A stretch of 64,000 bases of DNA from Tenericutes bacterium MZ-XQ (GCA_002838205.1 CP017950.1:620001-684000), one strand, 5' to 3'; counted from the stretch's first letter, positions 52,413 through 61,433 are shown. Notes: generated by a model from the letters alone, not told the origin. Translations and numbers: made by a program.

Positions 52413-53814
52413 ATGTGTTTAAAACTAATTCTGGACTGGTATCTGAAATTTTATGAATGGTTCTCATTTCTAGCCATAATAGGACTAAACTAATTAACCC
52501 TGATAAAATATCAGCTGCTGCAAATCCAATCCAGATACCTAGCATATCATCTAATAGATATGTAAATAGATATACAAATGGAATAAAGAAAACCACTTGT
52601 CTTGATAAAGTAATAATCATTGCTCTAATTGGATATCCAAGTGCTTGGAAAACTGAACTCACGATGATTTGAAACCCGACCAATAAGAATCCAATAGATA
52701 TAATCCTAAATGCATAAGCACCATAATCAATAAATAAAGGATCATTTTCATTACTGAATATTTTAAATAAGAAAGGGGAAAATATTTGAATAAACAAAAA
52801 TCCAATAACAAAATAAACCATAATGACTTTGGTAGAAAATATAATGGTGTCTCTCATTCGCTTATAGTTTTTGGCACCATAATTAAATCCTACAATTGGA
52901 ACCATACCTTGGACAATACCAAAACTAGGAAGGAAGACAAAACTAATAATCCGATTAATAACCCCATATATGGATATGTAAATACCAGGTTCTTCTCCAC
53001 CATATCTATTAATCAAATTATAAATGATGATCGCTAAAAATGCCCCAAGCGAATTTCTTAAAAATGTCGGAAATCCAACAACAACCATTTCTTTTACAGT
53101 TTGAAAATCTATATGAAACCAACGATCAAGTTTGATTTTTAAGTTTGACTCTTTGTCTAACGCTTTAAAAAAGATATATGTTAATCCGATAAATTGTGAG
53201 ATAACAGTTGCGATTGCAGCACCTTTGACACCCATTCCAAACCCAAAATCAAAGATAAAGATTGGATCTAAAATGATATTCATACCTGCTGATATTGCTA
53301 GTGAATACATCGCTATTTTTGATCGGCCTTCTGCTCTTGTCAAATTATTTAAAACAATGGATAAGGATTGCGGAATAAGACCAATTAAAATAATACTCAA
53401 ATAATCATATGCAAAATTAATGTTTTCTGCGGTTGCACCAAAGAAAACTAATAGTTCATTGATAAACACATAACTCAATATTGAAAATAAAGCAGCTAAG
53501 ACAACATCGATTCTTAAAGCTGTATTAACAGCATCTTCCATTTTTTGATAATCTCTTCTACCAAATGCTCTACTAAATACAGATGAGGCACCTATACCAA
53601 TCATAAGTCCAACAGCAATAACTATCATTTGAATCGGAAAAGCTAGTGCTAATCCTCCGATTGCAAGTTCTCCTTCAGCACGTGCGACAAAAAGCGCATC
53701 TACAAAATTGTATAATGCGTTTATAGCCATACCAACAAAAGCTGGTATTGAAAGTTTTATTAAAAGTTTTTTAACATCATATTCTCTTAGTAGTTTTTCA
53801 TTTTCTTTGTTCAT
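52411..53814 (-). CDS. MATE-family efflux transporter
   Basis: 467 residues, about twelve membrane segments. First half starts LSIPAFVGMAINALYNFVDALFVARAEGE, with AVGLMIGIGASSVFSRAFGRRD after TM2; second half has FLPSFGIVQGMVPIVGFNYGAKNYKRM. More like the MepA/YeeO-type group than the first MATE gene. Upstream lie a short palindrome and an inverted repeat that may be operator sites. ATG 53814 after GAGGGT. Confidence 0.92.
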   Translation of the reverse strand: MNKENEKLLREYDVKKLLIKLSIPAFVGMAINALYNFVDALFVARAEGELAIGGLALAFPIQMIVIAVGLMIGIGASSVFSRAFGRRDYQKMEDAVNTALRIDVVLAALFSILSYVFINELLVFFGATAENINFAYDYLSIILIGLIPQSLSIVLNNLTRAEGRSKIAMYSLAISAGMNIILDPIFIFDFGFGMGVKGAAIATVISQFIGLTYIFFKALDKESNLKIKLDRWFHIDFQTVKEMVVVGFPTFLRNSLGAFLAIIIYNLINRYGGEEPGIYISIYGVINRIISFVFLPSFGIVQGMVPIVGFNYGAKNYKRMRDTIIFSTKVIMVYFVIGFLFIQIFSPFLFKIFSNENDPLFIDYGAYAFRIISIGFLLVGFQIIVSSVFQALGYPIRAMIITLSRQVVFFIPFVYLFTYLLDDMLGIWIGFAAADILSGLISLVLLWLEMRTIHKISDTSPELVLNT

Positions 53815-53832
53815 TTTACCCTCAATAGTCTC

Positions 53833-53909
53833 AGCAAACCATGATAATACACGGTCGTGTTAATACTTCATATCTACTTTTTAATATAACTATTGTATCA
53901 TAGTTTGCT
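53833..53909 (-). promoter_or_regulatory. Possible operator region of the second MATE gene
   Basis: A 12-bp near-palindrome ACACGGTCGTGT (53849-53860) lies inside a wider inverted repeat: AGCAAACCATGATA (53833-53846) and TATCATAGTTTGCT (53896-53909), 13 of 14 matching. Such dyads suit TetR- or MarR-like repressors, but no such gene is adjacent. Confidence 0.4.
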
Positions 53910-54009
53910 TTATTTTTAGTGTGCTAAACATTTTTTCATATGAACTATGAGAATATAGAGTTTTATGTTAAAATAGGAAAGAAAAAATATAAAAACTTTG
54001 GGGTGAACT

Positions 54010-54711
54010 ATGATTGTAAAATTATCAACAGACGGTCCGAAAATTTTTACAACTTATGAAAACGATACTTATGTTGCTATCATCAATAAAATGGAACCTA
54101 ATTGGGCATATAGACTTATGGATTTGATCTATTATCAAAAAGAACTCAATCAATCTGTTGATCTAAGAATATCAACAGAAATCCTTAAAGAAGCTGAAAT
54201 CATTTATCATGGACATGATCATAAAGGTCCACTAAGAGCATATGAAAACAAGGTCATGGTTCATTCAACAACTTTGGCTTCTTGGTCAAGCATTAAAAAG
54301 AGTTATAAACTTAAATCTTGGAACTTAGCTACTAAAGATAAAGATTTAAATGAAAACGAACCGATTGGTAAACAATTAAAAGACCCTGAGGATTTCTTAG
54401 ATTATGTTATGCTTGGAGATTTCGGTTTTTATAATGAAATAGTTGTCTTATCAAAACAGAATAACAAACTTATATTCGATCCAAATATGGTTTATGAACC
54501 AGGTGTAAGGATATATATAAATGCAGAAAAACTAGCCAAAGATCAGTTACTCACTAGAGATGGTCTGCATTATAAAGTAAAAGACGAAATCGATCTTAAC
54601 AAGTATATGATTGCTTATATTACTGCTGATGATCTAGAAAATAAGGAGTATACACCACTTACATTCTCCAATGCAGCTGATCAATGGTTTAAATCAAATT
54701 ATACGACATAG
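54010..54711 (+). CDS. Hypothetical protein
   Basis: 233 residues, not recognised. No membrane segment or signal peptide. Mixed charge, with a possible metal-binding EIIYHGHDHKGP (His-rich, about 62-73) and repeated aromatic-rich stretches. GGGGTG precedes the ATG by 6 bases, so translation is well supported. It is the only plus-strand gene between the MATE gene and the tRNA and is followed by a strong terminator. No operon partners hint at function. Confidence 0.6.
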   Translation: MIVKLSTDGPKIFTTYENDTYVAIINKMEPNWAYRLMDLIYYQKELNQSVDLRISTEILKEAEIIYHGHDHKGPLRAYENKVMVHSTTLASWSSIKKSYKLKSWNLATKDKDLNENEPIGKQLKDPEDFLDYVMLGDFGFYNEIVVLSKQNNKLIFDPNMVYEPGVRIYINAEKLAKDQLLTRDGLHYKVKDEIDLNKYMIAYITADDLENKEYTPLTFSNAADQWFKSNYTT

Positions 54712-54743
54712 AAAAAAGAATGTTCACACGAACATTCTTTTTT
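54712..54743. terminator. Strong bidirectional terminator
   Basis: AAGAATGTTC, 4-base loop, GAACATTCTT with A6 before and T6 after. It ends the hypothetical gene on one strand and the tRNA transcript on the other. Confidence 0.85.
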
Positions 54744-54773
54744 CATATGGTTACTATTTATATTTAAAATAAA

Positions 54774-54848
54774 TGGTGGAGTTACCGAGGATCGAACTCG
54801 GGACCCCTTGCACGTCAAGCAAGTGCTCTCCCGCTGAGCTATAACTCC
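54774..54848 (-). tRNA. tRNA-Val (anticodon GAC), CCA encoded
   Basis: 75 bases on the minus strand. Acceptor GGAGTTA pairs with TAACTCC, followed by A and encoded CCA. D arm GCTC...GAGC, anticodon arm CTTGC/GCAAG with loop TTGACGT (anticodon GAC), and T arm CCGAG/CTCGG with TTCGATC. Reads GUC and GUU valine codons. Stands alone. Confidence 0.95.
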
Positions 54849-54893
54849 AACCATATATTTATTATACTTAATTCATTCGATTTTTCCAATACT

Positions 54894-55457
54894 TTATTTA
54901 GCTAATTTTCGCCAAGGACTCACATACCCACCTTGAACAATAGAAACCTCATTAGCAACGACTAAAGCCTTGGGATCAGTATCTTTGATTAAATCCATAA
55001 TTGCAAACTTATTCTTTCTATTTGCAAAGATCATTAAGGCAGTACGTTCACTATCTTTTCCGTGTGCATCCATACTAGTCACACCATGACCATTCGCTCT
55101 TAAAACACGCATAATCATATCAGCTCCAGTTTTATCAGAAATCACTTGAATTAAAACTTTACCTACTGCGACTCTATTTTCAATAAATGAACCTACATAT
55201 ACTCCTAATGCAAAACCTACACTATAAACAATCCCTTTAATCGGTGCCTCAGTCACACCTTGAATAACCGAACTTGCTATAAATACCCATAAAAGAATTT
55301 CTACTACCGCTAATGCGGTACCTTGCTTGCGATATCCTTTACTAATTAAAATGATACGCATCGTACCTATAGTTACCTCAATAATTTTTGCGACAAATAT
55401 TAATAGCAGTTCCCAAAATGAAACTGCAGTAAAAAAATCAACGATAAAATCCCACAT
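54894..55457 (-). CDS. DUF2179/UPF0316 membrane protein
   Basis: 187 residues. Three hydrophobic segments (about 14-34, 46-64 and 70-90) form a membrane unit containing the family's RIILISKGYRKQGTALAVVEILLW-type region, followed by a soluble DUF2179 domain (about 105-180, KTGADMIMRVLRANGHGVTSMDAHGK). Length and layout match the YebE group. The soluble domain is predicted to bind a small ligand in other DUF2179 proteins; function is unproven. Confidence 0.88.
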   Translation of the reverse strand: MWDFIVDFFTAVSFWELLLIFVAKIIEVTIGTMRIILISKGYRKQGTALAVVEILLWVFIASSVIQGVTEAPIKGIVYSVGFALGVYVGSFIENRVAVGKVLIQVISDKTGADMIMRVLRANGHGVTSMDAHGKDSERTALMIFANRKNKFAIMDLIKDTDPKALVVANEVSIVQGGYVSPWRKLAK

Positions 55458-55529
55458 AATTTTTCACTCCTTCTTTCAATCCTTATCTATTGTCTTAAAA
55501 AACAAATGATTTGTCAATATCATTTTGTT

Positions 55530-55961
55530 TTATTTGTTATTTTCATGTTCTAAAACATAATGTTTGAAAACATCCATGCCAGATTTTGTTTTTTCGATAA
55601 ACCTTTCAATAGGTATACCCATATCCTTTTCGAATATAAATTCAACATCCATCACCCACAGGGTTTTGCCATTTTCATTATAAAACTTATTTTTACACCT
55701 ATTATAAGCTCCCTTAACTTCATAAGTAACATCTAAATACTCTGGTTCTATTTTTTGCTTAATCGTCATCTTCATCTTCATGTCTTGACCTTTATTATCA
55801 AATATCAAGAAGCTTGTTGCGTCTTTCTCAAATATATCTAAAAACTCAGATTCGATTCTTTTTAATCCAATCTCCCAATTTTCAAAATGCTTTTGTGAAG
55901 TATATAGTTCAAAAACATCTCCTATTGGAGCATCAATATAAATATCTACTTTATATTTCAT
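55530..55961 (-). CDS. SRPBCC/START-like small protein
   Basis: 143 residues. Starts with KVDIYIDAPIGDVFELYTSQKHFENW, the typical first strand, helix and hydrophobic pocket edge of polyketide-cyclase/START-like (SRPBCC) proteins, and ends with an amphipathic helix ERFIEKTKSGMDVFKHY. Usually binds a hydrophobic ligand; the ligand is unknown. Monocistronic. Confidence 0.78.
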   Translation of the reverse strand: MKYKVDIYIDAPIGDVFELYTSQKHFENWEIGLKRIESEFLDIFEKDATSFLIFDNKGQDMKMKMTIKQKIEPEYLDVTYEVKGAYNRCKNKFYNENGKTLWVMDVEFIFEKDMGIPIERFIEKTKSGMDVFKHYVLEHENNK

Positions 55962-55995
55962 AGAATCACCACCACTTCTATTATAACAAACAAAG

Positions 55996-56028
55996 AGAAA
56001 AAGGCTAAGGATTTCCTTAACCTTTTCC
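55996..56028 (-). terminator. Terminator of the beta-propeller/LytTR operon
   Basis: AAAAGGTTAAGGA, ATT loop, TCCTTAGCCTTTT (one mismatch) followed by TCTCTTTG on the minus strand. It lies just after the TAA at 56054, supporting that codon as the original end of the propeller gene. Confidence 0.7.
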
Positions 56029-56053
56029 TTATATGAAACGCATATCGTATCTT

Positions 56054-56311
56054 TTAGTCTCTATATGCGTTTACGGCTTCATTTAATGTCTCTTTTTGAA
56101 TAATCGTATCAGATTCAATGTGATACACCAATACTTGTTCATATGAGAATGTATAAATATATCGATCCGTAACAACATCATTTACAATGTTCTCAATATA
56201 AATACCACGGTCTACTTGCATGTAATAATCGGTTTGATCATGTGATATAAAGATAGGTTCTGAAATAATATCATTACTTTCAAAATCGATAAAGAAAATG
56301 ACGAACGAACT
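56054..56311 (-). pseudogene. Detached C-terminal segment of the beta-propeller gene
   Basis: Directly after the TAA at 56312-56314 the same frame continues for 85 codons to a second TAA at 56054. It begins SSFVIFFIDFESND and contains VDRGIYIENIVNDVVTDRYIYTFSYEQV. Beta-propeller-domain proteins of this family normally end with such FxID... and DRGIYIxDxLYTxS strands, so this is the last blade. No start codon or ribosome site is seen at its head. Confidence 0.8.
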
Positions 56312-58066
56312 TTAATAATAATAATTAAACTCATCATAATGATACATGCTCATCGGGAATCCTACAATACCTTTAGTCGCATCAATCATTAAAGCTCTTG
56401 GATTATAAATGGCTTCAGAGAAACTATAAGTAAATCCTTCACTATCACTGGCAAAACTATAGGTTTCAAGTGGTTCTTCTAATCTTGTATCATAAGCACT
56501 TAATTTAAGTCCAGTAATTCTTCCTTCAGATGTTGCATCAAATCCAAATCCGATTAAATAATAATCTTCGGTCCATACATGCATATAAGTGCTATATCCT
56601 TCTTCTTTAATTGGATTTTCTAAAATCACAGGATTTCTTGGATCAGATAAATCAATAGTGTAAAGTGGATCAGTTTGTTCAAATGTTACAACTTGACCAA
56701 TCTCCTTGTTGAATCTAACAGATTTCACATTTTCATTTTCTAATCCTAAACCTTCATCGATGGTTGCTACAACATTCAAAAGATCTTCTTCGAGGTCTTC
56801 TTCTAAGACATAAAGTCTATTCTTAGCTGGCCAAAACTCAGTGGTTACAACTCTTAAATAGCCTTCATACTCATCCATCCAGTACGAGTTCTCGACATAA
56901 CCCAATATACTTTGTCCACCTTGATAAGTGATATCTCTCATTTCAGTATTTAAATCAAACTTCATGATTAATGTCTCATAGGATCCGACATTATCAGTTT
57001 GATCATAATTATAATAGCTAAATGCGGTATATAAGCTTTCTTGATTTGCATAAATTTGATTGACACCACCTAAGAATGCTTCTGCATCATAACTAAAATC
57101 ACTTAAATCGATACTTGTAATCACTGTCATTGCAGTGGATAAGACATCTTCATAATAATAGATATCATCATAATCAACAAATGATTCTGTTTCCATGCCC
57201 TCTTTAGTTTCAATAAAGGTAGGTCTAAGTTCATCTTCAGTATCATATAAATATTTAGTAGAAACTAAGTACATTACATCATCAATCATTCGATGATCAA
57301 AAAAGTAAGCATCCGTTTCAACTTCATAAACGACGTCATATGTATCTCTATCTATCACAGAGACTGTACCTGTCGGTGCTTGATAATACCAGCCAATAGC
57401 CATATCACCTTCAGTATAATCAATAGGAAAATAATGATACGTATAGCCAACAACAACAATATAATCTTCTGTTAAATACATATCTTCTGTATAAACATCA
57501 CCAAGATCTATAGATTCTAAGACTTCAACTTCGTAGTCATCATTAACTAAAACAACGTTAATCTTAGAATAATATCTTGAAGCATAATAAATATATTCTC
57601 CATCTGTCTTTATAATATCAGCTTCATCTACACCTTCAACTTGAACATTCGTGTCGATAAAATCTCTTTGGCTATCCTCATCAGCTGGAGCATCAACAGC
57701 ATCTTCTAATCCAGCTTCTGGAAAAAAGCCATAATCATATCTATCTTGTAACTCATCAAGCAGTGATAACAATTTGGATTTTGATCCAACTTGATGTGCT
57801 TGAGTTAAGAGCTTTTGATTTTCAAGAATGATACCTTCTCTAAAAACACCCGAAATGCTTAACGTGAAAACTAGCATTGCTGCTAAAACTACTTGATAAG
57901 CTTTTCTGTATAGCAGAACCTGTGTGACTTTAGTTTTATCTCCAGTAAGTTTTCCTTTAAATTTGTTAAGTTTTTTATTCATTAAAACTTCTTGAATAAG
58001 GTTATAAAGTAAATACAAAACAACCAAACTTAAACTTGAAATGATAATCCATCCTAAAGTTGTCAT
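56312..58066 (-). CDS. Membrane-anchored beta-propeller domain protein, truncated by an in-frame TAA
   Basis: 584 residues. N-terminal membrane segments at about 4-24 and 52-72, then an external domain starting with NVQVEGVDEADIIKTDGEYIYY, the hallmark of the secreted beta-propeller family PF09826, and repeated blades (VVVGYTYHYF, SVIDRDTYDVVYE, RVVTTEFWP, YLIGFGFDA). It stops at FNYYY, but the same frame continues past the TAA with 85 more codons carrying the family's usual C-terminus. ATG 58066 follows AGGAGGT. It is 12 bases after the LytTR gene and presumably regulated with it. Function of the family is not known. Confidence 0.85.
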   Translation of the reverse strand: MTTLGWIIISSLSLVVLYLLYNLIQEVLMNKKLNKFKGKLTGDKTKVTQVLLYRKAYQVVLAAMLVFTLSISGVFREGIILENQKLLTQAHQVGSKSKLLSLLDELQDRYDYGFFPEAGLEDAVDAPADEDSQRDFIDTNVQVEGVDEADIIKTDGEYIYYASRYYSKINVVLVNDDYEVEVLESIDLGDVYTEDMYLTEDYIVVVGYTYHYFPIDYTEGDMAIGWYYQAPTGTVSVIDRDTYDVVYEVETDAYFFDHRMIDDVMYLVSTKYLYDTEDELRPTFIETKEGMETESFVDYDDIYYYEDVLSTAMTVITSIDLSDFSYDAEAFLGGVNQIYANQESLYTAFSYYNYDQTDNVGSYETLIMKFDLNTEMRDITYQGGQSILGYVENSYWMDEYEGYLRVVTTEFWPAKNRLYVLEEDLEEDLLNVVATIDEGLGLENENVKSVRFNKEIGQVVTFEQTDPLYTIDLSDPRNPVILENPIKEEGYSTYMHVWTEDYYLIGFGFDATSEGRITGLKLSAYDTRLEEPLETYSFASDSEGFTYSFSEAIYNPRALMIDATKGIVGFPMSMYHYDEFNYYY

Positions 58067-58078
58067 TTTTCATACCTC

Positions 58079-58588
58079 CTATAAATTTAAACTTTCTTTA
58101 AAAGATTTGACGAAGGAACGAGTGACCTCTAATATTGAACCATCTTTAAGTTCTAACTTTAACTTTGCATTTAACCCAACTTTGATATAGTTTATCTTCC
58201 TTGTGTTGACAATATATGACTTTGAGATGCGAATGAAATGATAAGGTTTTAGCATTTCTTCTAATTGATAAAGTGGTTTTTTAATCACTTCAACTTTACC
58301 ATGAACGTGTGCATATATATCTTCGCCAAAAGACTCTAAGTAGTAAATATCTTGTAGATGCAATTGGACAAATCCATCGTTTGTTGGAAAAAACATTTGC
58401 ATTTTTTCATATTCGATGACTTGGAAAATCTTCTTTAAAGTATCCTGATGGTCTTGGTCAATTTCAATACCAATCATATCTTTAGGTAGTGTCTCTTGTT
58501 CATCTAGGACAACAAAATGGATATGGTGCTTGTTAAGTTTTTCTTTAAGATGTGTGAGTTCATCCTTACTCCATATGATTTTAATCAT
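58079..58588 (-). CDS. LytTR-family DNA-binding regulator without receiver domain
   Basis: 169 residues. The C-terminal LytTR domain (about 70-165) has LQDIYYLESFGEDIYAH, KPLYQLEEML, FIRISKSYIVN and VTRSFVKSFKESL. The N-terminal 65 residues are not a phospho-receiver (no DD/D/K set) and are unrecognised. LytTR proteins bind paired direct repeats upstream of targets. It leads the operon with the beta-propeller protein, similar to the small LytTR plus membrane protein pairs in which the membrane partner controls the regulator (inference). Confidence 0.88.
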   Translation of the reverse strand: MIKIIWSKDELTHLKEKLNKHHIHFVVLDEQETLPKDMIGIEIDQDHQDTLKKIFQVIEYEKMQMFFPTNDGFVQLHLQDIYYLESFGEDIYAHVHGKVEVIKKPLYQLEEMLKPYHFIRISKSYIVNTRKINYIKVGLNAKLKLELKDGSILEVTRSFVKSFKESLNL

Positions 58589-58608
58589 CTAGAGTTCCTC
58601 CTATCTTC

Positions 58609-58637
58609 ACTATATGAAAAATAACTGAATCATTCAA
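58609..58637 (-). promoter_or_regulatory. Promoter of the LytTR-propeller operon
   Basis: TTGAAT (58632-58637), 17-base spacer, TATAGT (58609-58614), followed by a TAGGAGGA ribosome site for the ATG at 58588. Confidence 0.7.
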
Positions 58638-58694
58638 GTTTTTAAACATAAGATGCAAAAATCACTGACAACTTGCATGATACCTATATCATAT

Positions 58695-58733
58695 CAAAAA
58701 AACAGAAACAATGCATGAACATCATTTCTGTTT
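58695..58733 (-). terminator. Terminator of the trk operon
   Basis: AACAGAAA...TTTCTGTT hairpin followed by T6 on the minus strand, directly after the TrkH-like stop. Confidence 0.8.
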
Positions 58734-58741
58734 ACAGTATT

Positions 58742-60217
58742 TTATAGTTTATTTTTAGGTTTTAAGCTGAAAATCACTTTAGCAATCGCAATAAAGATGA
58801 CATAAAACTCTAATCTTCCTAAAAACATACCAATCGTTGAAGTCCATAAAATGAGTGAGTTCGCATGATATTGAACAATACCGACTGAAAGACCCACAGT
58901 ACCTAAAGCTGATGCAAACTCAAATAGTGAATCTTTAACTGTAAATCCAAAACCTGTAAATATTAGTGTACCAGTAACTAAAGCTAATAAGTATGTCATT
59001 AAGAATGAGTAGTTTTGAACTACCTCATCTTTATGAATAATTGTTCTTGTCCCAATTTTATTAATGAAATGAGTTCTAATTGTCTTTTTATGACCGAATT
59101 GCTCTCTGATGTTCCAATATAAGCTCTTAAAAGCCAATGCAACTCTATATTGTTTCATACCACCAGCGGTAGATCCCATACCAGCACCTAAGACCATGAC
59201 AATAATCAAAATGCTCATAAATGTAGGAGGCATAATGGTAAATGTTTCAATGGTTTGAAAACCAGTTCCAGTAACTGCTGAGATAAACTGAAATGATGCA
59301 ATTCTTAGTGTATAAAAGAAATCTCCATCATACATGCCAATTAAGTTAATAACTAATATCGGAATAAAGACTACAAGTAATATGCCGAGTAATTTAATTT
59401 CGATATGACCAAATACATTTTTAAGTTTTCCTCTAAGAAGCATTAAATGCACATAAAAGTTTGTTCCACCTAATAGCATTAAAACCATAATAATGATTTC
59501 AACACTAACCTTATTAAACGCACCAATACTCGCTGCCTCAGTTGAAAATCCTCCTGTCGCAACCGCTGTGATTGAATGATTTAACGCTTGAAAAGGTGTT
59601 AAACCAAAGATGACAAGTAAGATTGTTCCTACAAGAATATAGCCTATATAAATCGACATGATCATACGACCAGATTTGACAAGGTTAGGTAATAGTTTAT
59701 CACTATGCCCTTCTGCACTATAAAGTCTCATACCAAATTTATCTGAGATTGCTGAAGTTAACACTAAAACTAGACCAACTCCACCGACAAATTGCAATAA
59801 AGATCTAAAAAATAAATAGATATTTGGTGTTTCTGTAACATCAACAACAGTTAAACCTGTTGTTGAATAACCCGATGTTGACTCAAAAATCGCTTGAGTA
59901 AAATTGTAATTACCCGTTAATACAAAAGGCAATGAAGATATAAAAATTGCTAAAATCCAAATACCTACAACGAGTATTGCATCTTGAGATCTTTCCAATC
60001 TTTCTTTTTCTCGTCCTCTATATAGAAAAACAATTAAAGACCCAATAAGCATGGAACTAAGGGCTGGAATATAAAAATTTTTCGCTTCTGATATCTCATT
60101 TGGATAAAATATAATGGTGAGCAATGGGATTAAATTAATAATGCCTATTAATATCGCAAACACACCCAAATAATTAAATATTAATGGATATCCAGTTAAA
60201 TGTTTTTTTTCCGTCAT
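58742..60217 (-). CDS. TrkH/KtrB-family potassium uptake channel subunit
   Basis: 491 residues with about ten membrane segments. Four pore loops carry the selectivity glycines: TSGYSTTGL, ATGGFSTEA, VTGTGFQTI and LGTVGLSVG. GAGMGSTAGGMKQYR lies before the last repeat, as in TrkH. Imports K+ when gated by TrkA-type nucleotide-binding proteins, two of which are the adjoining genes. Two bases separate it from the second trkA-type gene. Confidence 0.93.
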   Translation of the reverse strand: MTEKKHLTGYPLIFNYLGVFAILIGIINLIPLLTIIFYPNEISEAKNFYIPALSSMLIGSLIVFLYRGREKERLERSQDAILVVGIWILAIFISSLPFVLTGNYNFTQAIFESTSGYSTTGLTVVDVTETPNIYLFFRSLLQFVGGVGLVLVLTSAISDKFGMRLYSAEGHSDKLLPNLVKSGRMIMSIYIGYILVGTILLVIFGLTPFQALNHSITAVATGGFSTEAASIGAFNKVSVEIIIMVLMLLGGTNFYVHLMLLRGKLKNVFGHIEIKLLGILLVVFIPILVINLIGMYDGDFFYTLRIASFQFISAVTGTGFQTIETFTIMPPTFMSILIIVMVLGAGMGSTAGGMKQYRVALAFKSLYWNIREQFGHKKTIRTHFINKIGTRTIIHKDEVVQNYSFLMTYLLALVTGTLIFTGFGFTVKDSLFEFASALGTVGLSVGIVQYHANSLILWTSTIGMFLGRLEFYVIFIAIAKVIFSLKPKNKL

Positions 60218-60219
60218 TG

Positions 60220-60882
60220 TTATTTTCTCTTTTGAATGAATTCTACGATCTCATCTTGATCATTAGGTGTTGAAATAATGATGAGTTTATCGTTTTCTTT
60301 AATTAATGTATCCCCTTTAGGAATAATGACATGAGGATCTCTAAAGATACAGCTGATATTAATATTACTAGGAAATCTAATATCCATCAATCGTTTATTG
60401 ACAATTGCATATTCTTCTTCAACACCAATTTCAAGCATTACTATTTTTTCATCTTCAATGGATAAAGTTTTAATGATATTTTCTACTGAAGATTCATTTA
60501 AAATCGTTTGTGCAAGTAAGTAAGTTGAACTAATTACACTATCAATACCTAATCTTTTAAATAGCTCTACATTTTTTGGGTTCTTAACTTTTGCGACTGT
60601 CTTTTTAATATTAAATAGCTTTTTAGCTGTTATACATGTGATGTAATTATCTGTATCGTTATCTGATAGAGCTAGAAGTACATCTGCATTTTGTGCTTCT
60701 GCATCTGATAATGTATATGCTTTAGTTGGATCTCCAGGAAAAACATCAATGTTGTTATTTGCACTGATATATGTCGCGAAATCACGATCTTGATTAATAA
60801 CGATGAGTTGATGATGCTCTTTTTTTAGTTTACTAACAATAAAGTCTGCTTCGTGTTTTCCACCTGCAATTACGATTTTCAT
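60220..60882 (-). CDS. TrkA/KtrA-type potassium uptake regulatory protein
   Basis: 220 residues. TrkA-N Rossmann domain (about 1-130) begins MKIVIAGGKHEADFIVSKL, with GG in place of the usual GxGxxG spacing, then a TrkA-C domain (about 145-215, IVNKRLMDIRFPSNINISCIFRDP). Standard length for KtrA. Binds ATP/ADP or NAD(H) in relatives and gates the TrkH subunit. Overlaps the preceding gene by ATGA. Confidence 0.9.
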   Translation of the reverse strand: MKIVIAGGKHEADFIVSKLKKEHHQLIVINQDRDFATYISANNNIDVFPGDPTKAYTLSDAEAQNADVLLALSDNDTDNYITCITAKKLFNIKKTVAKVKNPKNVELFKRLGIDSVISSTYLLAQTILNESSVENIIKTLSIEDEKIVMLEIGVEEEYAIVNKRLMDIRFPSNINISCIFRDPHVIIPKGDTLIKENDKLIIISTPNDQDEIVEFIQKRK

Positions 60883-61298
60883 TGGGCATCCTCCTCAAGG
60901 TTTAAGTCCATAAACTCATCATAGGATAAGTTAAATGGATAGATAGCTTTAATGTTTGTTCCATCAAGCAACTTCCCTTTATCTGTGTCAGATAATCTGA
61001 CAAATATTCTTGGGACATTATAGACGTAAAAACATAAATGTGAAAGATATATATTCACATTGTCACTATCAGTTGTAATTACTACTGTTTTTGCGTGTTT
61101 AATATAAGAGTTTTCTAAAACTGATAAATCTGTTGCATCTCCTACAACTTGATAACCAGAAAAAGACTCTTGCAATTTTCTAAATGAATCATCTTGAGCA
61201 TCGATGATGATAACATCTTCCCCGTGTTCTGACATGGTGGTTGCGATATTTGACCCTAATCTTCCTGATCCTATCACAATAAATTTATTTCTTTTCAT
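60879..61298 (-). CDS. TrkA-N-only nucleotide-binding protein
   Basis: 139 residues: a single Rossmann domain with intact FIVIGSGRLGSNIATTM, DVIIIDAQDDSF and QVVGDATDLSVL. No TrkA-C domain. With the 220-residue neighbour it amounts to a split, uneven version of the two-module TrkA of other bacteria. It may form the intact nucleotide-binding half of a mixed gating ring (inference). Confidence 0.88.
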   Translation of the reverse strand: MKRNKFIVIGSGRLGSNIATTMSEHGEDVIIIDAQDDSFRKLQESFSGYQVVGDATDLSVLENSYIKHAKTVVITTDSDNVNIYLSHLCFYVYNVPRIFVRLSDTDKGKLLDGTNIKAIYPFNLSYDEFMDLNLEEDAQ

Positions 61299-61384
61299 GT
61301 TTTGCTCCTTTGTTTCATGATGTAATCATAATACCTATACTATTTTAACACTAATTAACAAAAAGTGCACTATTTGAGGTGTAC

Positions 61385-61403
61385 TATATAACTTAGTTAT
61401 ATA
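61385..61403. repeat. Perfect 19-bp palindrome between antiporter and trk genes
   Basis: TATATAACT-T-AGTTATATA. It lies 31 bases after the antiporter stop and about 85 bases before the trk operon's start. No T-run follows, so it is more likely an operator than a terminator. Confidence 0.4.
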
Positions 61404-61433
61404 AAATTTACATCATTTTTTAGTGTTTTTTTA

